A program made the position numbers and the translations under genes. Under the pieces are notes generated by a model. That model was not told where the DNA came from and did not search any database. It saw only the letters and a list, made by a program, of their open reading frames with translations. Below are positions 6,844-14,435 of a stretch of DNA of 35,438 bases, piece by piece (position 1 is the first letter of the stretch; each line of letters opens with the position of its first letter). This stretch comes from Muribaculaceae bacterium (GTDB lineage Bacteria > Bacteroidota > Bacteroidia > Bacteroidales > Muribaculaceae). Where the stretch lies: assembly GCA_029060725.1 (NCBI GenBank), contig JAIDTL010000085.1, positions 1 through 35,438 of the forward strand, written 5' to 3'.

Positions 6844-8751
6844 ATGAGAAAACTAAATCTTATTTCCGGAGCACTCGGCCTCGCCGCCCTCGCCCTCACG
6901 GCCTGCTCCAACGAAGCACCCGTCAATCTGGAAAACGGAGTCGCTGAAAATGATGAGGTTCGTTACTTGCGAGTTGCGATAGCAAATCCTCCATCTACAC
7001 GTGCTACTTTTGAAGATGGAACAGACGATGAAAATGAAGTAAAGTCTCTTTACTTCCTTTTCTACGACATCAATGGTAATCCAATAAAGACAGAGGAACT
7101 CACAATGGATGACCTGACTGAAACGAAACTCTCAGGAAATGGAAATGTCGGAGCAATCGAAGAAGTCGTTGTTAAGATTTCTATCAATAGAGGTGCACAG
7201 TATCCTTCTTACGTGGTTTGCTTCATCAATCCGGTAGACTGGAGTAAAGTCGATGATGAGAATGCAAAGATGGAAGAATTACGTAACCTTGAACGAGAAT
7301 CTTATGCAACCGATGGCTTTGCAATGACAAACTCTGTGTATTTCGGAAACGATCCAGTCTCAAATGCAAATAAGGTAAAAATGTCAGGTGCGCCTATATC
7401 AGCTAGCCAGCTATATACATCTGAAGATGCTGCCAAAGATAAAGATGCTGAAGCTGTTACTATTTATGTAGAACGTTATGCTGCAAAAGTAAATTTCTCA
7501 CTTGCTGCTGACGCTATCAGCCCTGAGACAGTAGGAAATTATACTTTGGAATTTGTACCGGAGACTTGGTCTATTAATGCAGCATCAAAAAATATGTATG
7601 CTGTTAAGCGTTATGCGGACAGCAATGTTGCTACTACAGGTATTCCCACCTTTGATAATGTTCAAGCTATGTTAGGTACTTGGGACACATGGAATGATCC
7701 AGACAACTATCGTAGCTATTGGGCTTGTTCTCCAAGTTTCTACGCAGATAAATTCCCTCAGGTTTCTGATGATATCATTGACCAGGCTGCAACAGGTACA
7801 GGTGCTGGAGAACTTGTTGGTGACTACAAGTTGCTCTATTACTCATATAATCAAATCAGCGGTAATAATGGTTATGATGGATTTGGCAAGGGTGTAGGAG
7901 TTGCAAGCAACGGAGGATCAAATACTAAATATACACTTGAGAATACAATGGGTCAGCAAGCCTTTGAAACTCTTAATCCTAAGGCTGCTGCTCCCTCGGT
8001 AGTTCTTGTAGGTCACTATGACGTGAAATTAGACGAGACAACCTTACCGGTTGGAACAGGATTTTGCATATATAAAAGTCGTCTATATTTTAGAAGTACT
8101 CCTCCAGCAGAAGCTCCCGGAAGTCAGACAATACTTGACGCCATGTTAGCACAAAATGTGATTTTGGCTTCCAATCAAAATGGCACAGCATTTGTAAATG
8201 CAGGTGCTTCATCAACCATTAAGGAATATTTTGAAGTGGTGCATCCTTCTAAAGAAGTTCGTAACGGTCAGCCTGTTCCTCACAGATATGTTACACTACA
8301 GCTGAAGAAGGATCTAGCAAGCTATACAGGTCTTTATTACAAACCCATTGGTTCTGCAACTTGGAATGCTGTAACTGCAAACGACGTTGATGTAATCAAC
8401 ACAGCTCTGTGGCAACAAATAGGCAATGCAAGTGCTTATACTAACAATAAATGCTATTACTCAATTCCTATTCAACACCTTGGAATATCTGAAAATACAA
8501 CTGCTGAGTCACCGATTAATGCAGATGGAACAATTGATTGGACGAAGGTTCGCGTAGGTGATTTCGGTCTTGTTCGTAACCATGTATATACTATCAATGT
8601 AGCTGCAATAGGAGGCCGCGCTACTGGTATTGAAGATCTTAATAATCCCCTTGTTCCTTCAATGGAAACAAACGATTACTGGATCAAGTATCAGGTTAAT
8701 ATCCTCAACTGGCGTGTTGTTCCGACCCAGAACGTAACGGTTCTTAAATAA
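6844..8751 (+). CDS. Mfa1-like major fimbrial subunit (type V pilus fimbrillin)
   Basis: A 635-residue lipoprotein precursor with a lipobox ending at C21 (LALTAC-S). After lipid-mediated export, type V fimbrillins are cleaved by a trypsin-like protease after an Arg that ends the first strand, and are then assembled by donor-strand exchange. The expected site is visible as RVAIANPPSTR-A, with R53-A54 aligned like R46-A47 of P. gingivalis FimA and followed by an acidic stretch and KSLYFLFYD. The C-terminal signature NHVYTINV, ATGIEDLNNPLVP and the terminal NILNWRVVP strand match the Mfa1 family, supplying the likely donor strand. The signal-peptide region is GC-rich (about 55% in 6841-6900), whereas the body is AT-rich (about 32% in 7441-7500), suggesting recombination of the surface-exposed part. 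Stem-loops flank the gene on both sides. Confidence 0.85.
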   Translation: MRKLNLISGALGLAALALTACSNEAPVNLENGVAENDEVRYLRVAIANPPSTRATFEDGTDDENEVKSLYFLFYDINGNPIKTEELTMDDLTETKLSGNGNVGAIEEVVVKISINRGAQYPSYVVCFINPVDWSKVDDENAKMEELRNLERESYATDGFAMTNSVYFGNDPVSNANKVKMSGAPISASQLYTSEDAAKDKDAEAVTIYVERYAAKVNFSLAADAISPETVGNYTLEFVPETWSINAASKNMYAVKRYADSNVATTGIPTFDNVQAMLGTWDTWNDPDNYRSYWACSPSFYADKFPQVSDDIIDQAATGTGAGELVGDYKLLYYSYNQISGNNGYDGFGKGVGVASNGGSNTKYTLENTMGQQAFETLNPKAAAPSVVLVGHYDVKLDETTLPVGTGFCIYKSRLYFRSTPPAEAPGSQTILDAMLAQNVILASNQNGTAFVNAGASSTIKEYFEVVHPSKEVRNGQPVPHRYVTLQLKKDLASYTGLYYKPIGSATWNAVTANDVDVINTALWQQIGNASAYTNNKCYYSIPIQHLGISENTTAESPINADGTIDWTKVRVGDFGLVRNHVYTINVAAIGGRATGIEDLNNPLVPSMETNDYWIKYQVNILNWRVVPTQNVTVLK

Positions 8752-8786
8752 TATTGACTGTTAAAAATAATTCAATCAAATAATGT

Positions 8787-8819
8787 CAGGGCGGTCAGTG
8801 GATCGCACAGACCGCCCTG
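8787..8819 (+). promoter_or_regulatory. Strong stem-loop after the major fimbrillin gene
   Basis: A perfect 10-bp GC-rich stem (CAGGGCGGTC / GACCGCCCTG) encloses a 13-nt loop. No T-run follows. It lies about 35 nt past the fimbrillin stop and about 150 nt before the anchor gene, a suitable position to protect the fimbrillin mRNA 3' end or to reduce read-through into the anchor gene. Confidence 0.6.
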
Positions 8820-8967
8820 TAATTTCAGAATCCCATGCTTGCAGGGACAATTGCAGGTGACACTACCAGAGACATTCAATAAAGTCTCCCTCAAAATAGA
8901 ACTCAAGAGGCGTCACATATCGCCCATAACATATATAACATTCATTTCTAAAACCATATAATTAAAA

Positions 8968-10047
8968 ATGAAGCTGTCAGATAAATACCGCTTTCTTCTG
9001 AAAGGAACCATGTTATCCGCTCTGGTTGCCATAGCCGGAGCTCTGACTTCATGTGATTCTGTTATCTTCGACGAACAAGGCGATTGCTCCGTACACTATC
9101 GACTGAGTTTCCGCTATACGAAGAATATTCTTAATGCCGATGCCTTCGGGTCGCAAGTAACCGATGTAAATGTGGCTATTTATGACAGCAACGGGACCAT
9201 GGTCTATAAGATAACCGAAAGCCGAGACCTGACCACCGATAATGATTTCTTTATCGATGTCGACATCGACCCCGGTAGATATGATATCGTAGCGTGGTGT
9301 GAAGGACAGGCTGTGGCTGACGATGCCATTTCCTTCACTCTTGAAGGCCAGAATCTCGGGGACGCAATGACATTATCAGGAGCAAATCTCCCTCTTTCAG
9401 AAGAGAATGGAACGTTATTCTCCGATAAAGACATAAAGCCACTTTATTACGGAAGTCTTACTGACGTAGAGTTCCCCGATTCATACGGCATCGTCGAAAT
9501 CGAACCGATTCCCTTGACACGAGATACAAACCGCCTTACCGTTCAACTCCAAAATCTTAATGGAGCACCGATTGATCCTGCAATCCTTGATGTGAAACTT
9601 GAAGGAAGCAACAGTTCAATAAATTATGAAAACCAAATTATCGGTAATACAAAATTTACATATACTCCATGGTATATCAGATCAACGTATTCAGATCCGG
9701 AGATGACTCCTGCCACGAGGCCATCTGTTGCGGATGGTGATATTCCAAACGGTGTCCAGGCAGAATTGTCTACCGGACGATTCATGGTCGGAGTAGAACA
9801 ACAGCTCACCATCAGTCTGAAAGATACAGGCGATAAAATTCTAAGTATTCCACTCGTGCAATATCTTCTCCTCGTTCGTGGACAAGCACAACAGACCATT
9901 TCTGCTCAAGACTATCTTGACCGATATGTAGAATTCTCAATAGTGTTCTTCATCGACGAAGCATACGTCTGGGACAGGAGCAAGATATACATCAACAACT
10001 GGCGCGTAGTTCCTCCTCAAAATGGAGGAATCCAATATGAAGACTAA
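8968..10047 (+). CDS. FimB/Mfa2-family fimbrial anchor lipoprotein
   Basis: A 359-residue lipoprotein with a lipobox ALTSC at C29, followed directly by DSVIFDEQGDC and a strand (VHYRLSFRY) that opens a FimB/Mfa2 N-terminal domain. In P. gingivalis, Mfa2 and FimB keep their lipidated N-terminus, anchor the fimbria to the outer membrane and limit its length. This protein fits that role because it lacks an Arg in the loop before the next strand (KNILNADAFGSQVTDVNVAIYD), where the other four fimbrial lipoproteins have one. It lies directly after the major subunit, as mfa2 follows mfa1. Its C-terminus (INNWRVVPPQN) shares the NWRVVPxQN motif with the major subunit. The start ATG follows an A-rich leader. 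Confidence 0.85.
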   Translation: MKLSDKYRFLLKGTMLSALVAIAGALTSCDSVIFDEQGDCSVHYRLSFRYTKNILNADAFGSQVTDVNVAIYDSNGTMVYKITESRDLTTDNDFFIDVDIDPGRYDIVAWCEGQAVADDAISFTLEGQNLGDAMTLSGANLPLSEENGTLFSDKDIKPLYYGSLTDVEFPDSYGIVEIEPIPLTRDTNRLTVQLQNLNGAPIDPAILDVKLEGSNSSINYENQIIGNTKFTYTPWYIRSTYSDPEMTPATRPSVADGDIPNGVQAELSTGRFMVGVEQQLTISLKDTGDKILSIPLVQYLLLVRGQAQQTISAQDYLDRYVEFSIVFFIDEAYVWDRSKIYINNWRVVPPQNGGIQYED

Positions 10048-10058
10048 GAAAGATTCTA

Positions 10059-11810
10059 ATGAAAATGAAGCTTAAAAGAATACATATGCAGCGGTTCTTT
10101 TCGTTGCTGGCTGTCTTAGTCTTGACTGGAGCATTCACCGCTTGCATCAACGACACTGACGACTGCCCGAAGAATGTCGAGGGAAGCGACTATATTACGC
10201 TTAGCTTCCAACTGACTTCTTCAGAAGGTACTCGGTCGCGGGCTGAAAACGGTCACGATGAGAGCGAGAGCGAATGGCCTGCGTTTGAGGACATTATCGA
10301 GGACGATGATTTCGCCTTCTTCATCTTCACGCGTGACAGCGAAGGCAACTGGCCGATGATCATGAGCATGACAGATCTGAAGACTGCCACAGATAAGGCT
10401 AATATGACGGTAAGCGGAGTGTCAGGGGTCTGGATAGTCACCGCCGCTATACCGAAAGCTGATCTTGAAGGCATTATCGGATATGAGATAAAGTCTGGAA
10501 TGAGCCAGAATGTACCGCTTCGGGTTGCTGTGATAGCAAATGCAGGAGGCGCTGCCACATCTGCAACCAACAAAGTCGACTACAGTGCTTATGTTGCCGA
10601 AGATTTTGTTAGATTCATAGACAAGGCGAATACTCTGAAATTTGCCATGACCAAGGTGCATAGCGGAAGCAACGGAGACTCGTCGGTAGATGGAATCTAT
10701 AAAGGGGCGATACCTATGTACGGCATGAAGGAGTTTTCCATAAGCGGCGACATGCTTTACTACGCCAACGAGGCAGACCCCGCATGGCTGGGAGAGGTAG
10801 ATATACTCCGTGCCCTTGCAAAACTGAGGGTGATTGACAATATTGAGAATAAAAATCCAACTACTCACCTTCCCAGAATAGACGAAGTGAGCATTGATAG
10901 TCGCACGATAGAAGCTTACGTGCTCCCAACCGATGCTGAGAACTTTTCAGGGGTGCAGAAAGATATTTCGAGACCTGTACCTGTAATCGGAGAGGATAAC
11001 TTCTATACACTGAAACTTGGTTTCCTTAATGAAAACTCCTATCGTAATGACAGCACCCGGATAGGATACCTGCCTGAGCAGCTTAATGTTGAGAATAATT
11101 GTCCGATTGTAAAAATAACAGTCACATTCGAGACCGATGCCTCCGGCAACCCGACAAAACAGCAGACCTACGATGTGCCGCTCGCCGGATATAACGGTGT
11201 AAATTTCACTGCCAATCTTGGGAACAGCATTATCCGAAACCATATTTATACCCTCAGTATTGACGGAGTCAGTCTTGGTGCCGATCCTGATGTCCATGCT
11301 GAAGTGATGGATTGGGAGCCTTCGGAATTCGAGCTTGACTATACCAATAATGTCAATGTATCAAGTAAGCTTGATTGGCAGAGTGGTTTTGCAAGCAGAA
11401 ACCTAACAACCGGAGAGATAGTAATGCTTCCGTGGACTTCCAGTGTCGACGGTGATGTGGCAGTCCCCCTTAGAGCGACATTTGGTATCAACACGCCTGT
11501 CGGTGCCACATGGACCGCCTATCTTATTGCAGTCGGCGAAAACGCCAACGACACGGCTTTTGAATTCATTGTAAAGGATGAAGATAACAACGATGTAAGG
11601 CAATCCTTTGCAACAGGAGTAATCGACGGCAAGAACGCAATGACTATTCGTATTGTATCGACCGATCCAAATCCCTCTCAGGTAAACAGGGCTCTCCTTC
11701 AGGTCGTGGTGACGGTCGGTGAAGGAACGAACTCAACGGTAAGCGAGGCGGATCTCACTCCGGAGGGAGCAGCTTACCACAACTTTATAATAATTCAAGA
11801 CATAAACTAA
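10059..11810 (+). CDS. Fimbrial accessory/minor subunit lipoprotein
   Basis: A 583-residue lipoprotein with lipobox FTAC (C29 from the ATG at 10059; in-frame ATGs at 10065 and 10086 would give shorter signal peptides). The mature N-terminus resembles a fimbrillin: a first strand YITLSFQLTS, then an Arg-containing loop (SEGTRSRA) and an acidic stretch before FAFFIFTRD, so a trypsin-like maturation site after R is plausible. After about residue 410 (VMDWEPSEFELDY) a second Ig-like domain of about 170 residues runs to the C-terminus. The gene begins 11 nt after the anchor gene and ends 9 nt before the next one, so it is co-transcribed. By position it corresponds to the accessory genes after mfa2 (mfa3-mfa5), but I cannot assign a one-to-one equivalent. 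Confidence 0.75.
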   Translation: MKMKLKRIHMQRFFSLLAVLVLTGAFTACINDTDDCPKNVEGSDYITLSFQLTSSEGTRSRAENGHDESESEWPAFEDIIEDDDFAFFIFTRDSEGNWPMIMSMTDLKTATDKANMTVSGVSGVWIVTAAIPKADLEGIIGYEIKSGMSQNVPLRVAVIANAGGAATSATNKVDYSAYVAEDFVRFIDKANTLKFAMTKVHSGSNGDSSVDGIYKGAIPMYGMKEFSISGDMLYYANEADPAWLGEVDILRALAKLRVIDNIENKNPTTHLPRIDEVSIDSRTIEAYVLPTDAENFSGVQKDISRPVPVIGEDNFYTLKLGFLNENSYRNDSTRIGYLPEQLNVENNCPIVKITVTFETDASGNPTKQQTYDVPLAGYNGVNFTANLGNSIIRNHIYTLSIDGVSLGADPDVHAEVMDWEPSEFELDYTNNVNVSSKLDWQSGFASRNLTTGEIVMLPWTSSVDGDVAVPLRATFGINTPVGATWTAYLIAVGENANDTAFEFIVKDEDNNDVRQSFATGVIDGKNAMTIRIVSTDPNPSQVNRALLQVVVTVGEGTNSTVSEADLTPEGAAYHNFIIIQDIN

Positions 11811-11819
11811 AGAAGAAAG

Positions 11820-14429
11820 ATGTTTACCAAACTTCTTAAATATATACTCTCGTTGGCTGTCATCGTTGCAATGGCAGGCTGTCAGGATCATCTTGATGGT
11901 CCTGATGCCCCACTTAAGCCAGGCGATCCCGGCACTCTGACTATACGCTTCAAGAACTCGAATATGTCGAGATCGGCAGATTCAGACAATGCCGAGAACA
12001 TCATAAAGAATATCAAGATATGCTTCTACCCCTCTCCTGAGACGATCGACGAATCTACGACTCTTCCGGTGCTTGTGGAGGATGTCAAGAATATAACCGC
12101 ATCGGGAGAATATCAAGTTGTCTTGCATCTTGACGATGATATGATAGAGAAGTTGTTTCCTAATGGTTCTGGAAGCAAGTGCCTTGCATACGCTCTTGTC
12201 AATGCTGACAATATGTTTGTGACATCCATACTCCCCGAGAAGCCTACGATCGAGCAGATCAAGGATTTCGACGTTATTACGAATTTTGCCGAAAAACGCA
12301 TTCCTGATTCTTTCGTTATGGCAGGTCAGGGAGAGGTGGAGTATACAGCTGCTGCCCTGATATATAATCCCGGGACTGCGGTCGGCAAGATCGACCTGAA
12401 GCGTACCGCTGCAAAAATCAAGCTCAACATCAAGCTACCGGAGGAAGTGACTGATGAGAATGATGTAGTGTGGCGTCCTGTGCCCGATACTGGCGAACAG
12501 AACATCCGTGTACTTCTGAACAATGGCGTCAAGGCTTCCGTTGCTGTTCCGGGTGACGGCTACCAGCCAATGGATGTCAGCTACTATTACGATAGCGAAC
12601 TGAATAAAACAGAATCCATTCGAGCTCTTAGCACCGCTAATGGAAATGGCGACTATACATACGGTATGTCCGTTCCGTTTTATACATATCCAAACCTCTG
12701 GACGGAATCTCCATACGAGACCCACAAGACAACATTGACGTTGATGGTTCCGTGGCAGAAAGGAGAAGACCCTACTTATAAGACCCTTTATTATCAGGTG
12801 CCCATCACTCCGTCAGATCTTCCACATATTGATTCAAACCATTCCTATACCATCAACTTGAACGTGGGAATGCTTGGAAGCCTCGTGAAGGAGGAGCCTA
12901 TCGAACTCACAGATCTCACATATCAGGTAGTGGACTGGGCTGACGCGGATATTGATGTCTCAATTCAGGATACACGCTATCTTGTGGTCAATTCCAATTA
13001 TATATCTGTGAATAACCAGTCTTCTGTATCTATTCCATACTACACCTCCCACCCGGTCGAGATCTATGATATCCGTATGGAATACCAGAGGTTTAATTTC
13101 TATGATAACGGACAGGGAGAGACTGTGACTATACCAATATCTAAGGAACAGATTGACCGCTCCACATACGTGCATCAAGTAGACGACACCAATGTCACAG
13201 ACACAATCTGTAATTACAGGACGGTGAGTACGGGGTCAAACCAGACATCCATTGTTGTCAATCATGCTCTCGAGTTATGGACCCCCGTGGAGGCAAACGG
13301 GACAACTGAGGTGGATCTTACCGGAAATGCCGATGGCTCATTAGCCAATGTGCTGGCTCGTATTAATAAATACGTTCGCCCTGATAATCCTGAAGCAGCT
13401 TATTCTTCCTATAAAATTGTAGTTAAATTCCGTCATAAAGACAATTCAGCATATAATGACTCTGTCATCATCACTCAGTATCCCGGTATGTATATTGAGG
13501 TTAAACCTAATCCTGGTGATGGCACATATACCTCGACTATTCCTTATTACAGTGCAACAAGTTATAATGATGTTGTAAATGTAACTCATGCAGGTAATGT
13601 TTATGTAAACGATAGTAAAGTTGGGAATGCGCTATATAGGAATCCTTCGGGGCAAGTTACTGGTACAGGAAATTATTTAGGTAATATTCTTAGTTCTATT
13701 TCTGGTGGTGGAAACAGTAATCCTAATATGTATGTTGTTTCTATTTCGCAACTTGATGATCAAAATAGCAATTATGTAATTGGAGATCCGCGCACTGAAT
13801 ATTATGATAATGATTTACGAACAGAAAATGGACGCACCTTGCCAACACCAACTATAGATGGAGGTCCGGCAGGCGCATGGGTAAGCAATGATACTACGAT
13901 TATTCAAGGTGTCAACTGGTGTGCAAGTGCCGAAGCTCTTTATCCTTTGAACAGCACTACAGAAAGAACACTGACTTATTATAGACCTACCAATGAGAGT
14001 TCTGAGGATAATATAATGATGCGAGTAGCTCCTAAATTTAGGGTTGCCTCTTCATACGGAAGAACTATTAATGTAAACAGAAATGCAGCTCGTAGACGAA
14101 TGGCAACATATCAGGAGCTTAATTGTCCTGCTGGTCGATGGAGACTTCCGACAGTTGGTGAATTGGATTATATAGTTAAACTATCTGTCGCAGGTAAAAT
14201 CCCAACACTCTTTAATAATGGAACAAAATACTGGAGTGCACAGGGGCTTTGTATCATCACTGAATCTGGTGCAGAACTTTCTTCAGAAGTAATAAATGAA
14301 TATACAAGAGCTCCTGTCCGTGGTGTCTACGACGAATGGTACTGGGAGCAGTATCCTCAATATACTATAGAACCAACAGGAACAAACTACGCCTATACTC
14401 TCGGAGATATGCCACGCGTGATAGAATAA
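11820..14429 (+). CDS. Large fimbrial tip-type lipoprotein with C-terminal DUF1566/FISUMP-like (lectin-fold) domain
   Basis: An 869-residue lipoprotein with lipobox MAGC at C21. The mature start has the fimbrillin pattern: LTIRFKNSNMSR-S as first strand and Arg site, then IKNIKICFYPS. The middle holds several Ig-like beta segments. The C-terminal 130 residues are different: NWCASAEALYPLN, then ATYQELNCPAGRWRLPTVGE (C769, W774, RLPT 775-778) and KYWSAQG near 803-808. These match the pattern of Lcl/DUF1566 and FISUMP domains, which have a C-type-lectin-like fold and often bind extracellular ligands. This makes it the best candidate for a tip adhesin. From about 13540 the gene becomes AT-rich (about 30% GC at 13681-13740 versus about 50% at 12421-12480), as if the adhesive end had been exchanged by recombination. 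Confidence 0.75.
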   Translation: MFTKLLKYILSLAVIVAMAGCQDHLDGPDAPLKPGDPGTLTIRFKNSNMSRSADSDNAENIIKNIKICFYPSPETIDESTTLPVLVEDVKNITASGEYQVVLHLDDDMIEKLFPNGSGSKCLAYALVNADNMFVTSILPEKPTIEQIKDFDVITNFAEKRIPDSFVMAGQGEVEYTAAALIYNPGTAVGKIDLKRTAAKIKLNIKLPEEVTDENDVVWRPVPDTGEQNIRVLLNNGVKASVAVPGDGYQPMDVSYYYDSELNKTESIRALSTANGNGDYTYGMSVPFYTYPNLWTESPYETHKTTLTLMVPWQKGEDPTYKTLYYQVPITPSDLPHIDSNHSYTINLNVGMLGSLVKEEPIELTDLTYQVVDWADADIDVSIQDTRYLVVNSNYISVNNQSSVSIPYYTSHPVEIYDIRMEYQRFNFYDNGQGETVTIPISKEQIDRSTYVHQVDDTNVTDTICNYRTVSTGSNQTSIVVNHALELWTPVEANGTTEVDLTGNADGSLANVLARINKYVRPDNPEAAYSSYKIVVKFRHKDNSAYNDSVIITQYPGMYIEVKPNPGDGTYTSTIPYYSATSYNDVVNVTHAGNVYVNDSKVGNALYRNPSGQVTGTGNYLGNILSSISGGGNSNPNMYVVSISQLDDQNSNYVIGDPRTEYYDNDLRTENGRTLPTPTIDGGPAGAWVSNDTTIIQGVNWCASAEALYPLNSTTERTLTYYRPTNESSEDNIMMRVAPKFRVASSYGRTINVNRNAARRRMATYQELNCPAGRWRLPTVGELDYIVKLSVAGKIPTLFNNGTKYWSAQGLCIITESGAELSSEVINEYTRAPVRGVYDEWYWEQYPQYTIEPTGTNYAYTLGDMPRVIE

Positions 14430-14435
14430 TAAGAT

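Noticed and set aside
7694..7897. 67-codon frame inside the fimbrillin gene
   Set aside because: It is an alternative-frame shadow of a gene with a strong signature. The codon pattern follows the fimbrillin frame.
8752..8967. Second promoter between fimbrillin and anchor genes
   Set aside because: I found no TAnnTTTG with an upstream TTTG at 19-21 nt in this gap. Only the stem-loop at 8787-8819 stands out.
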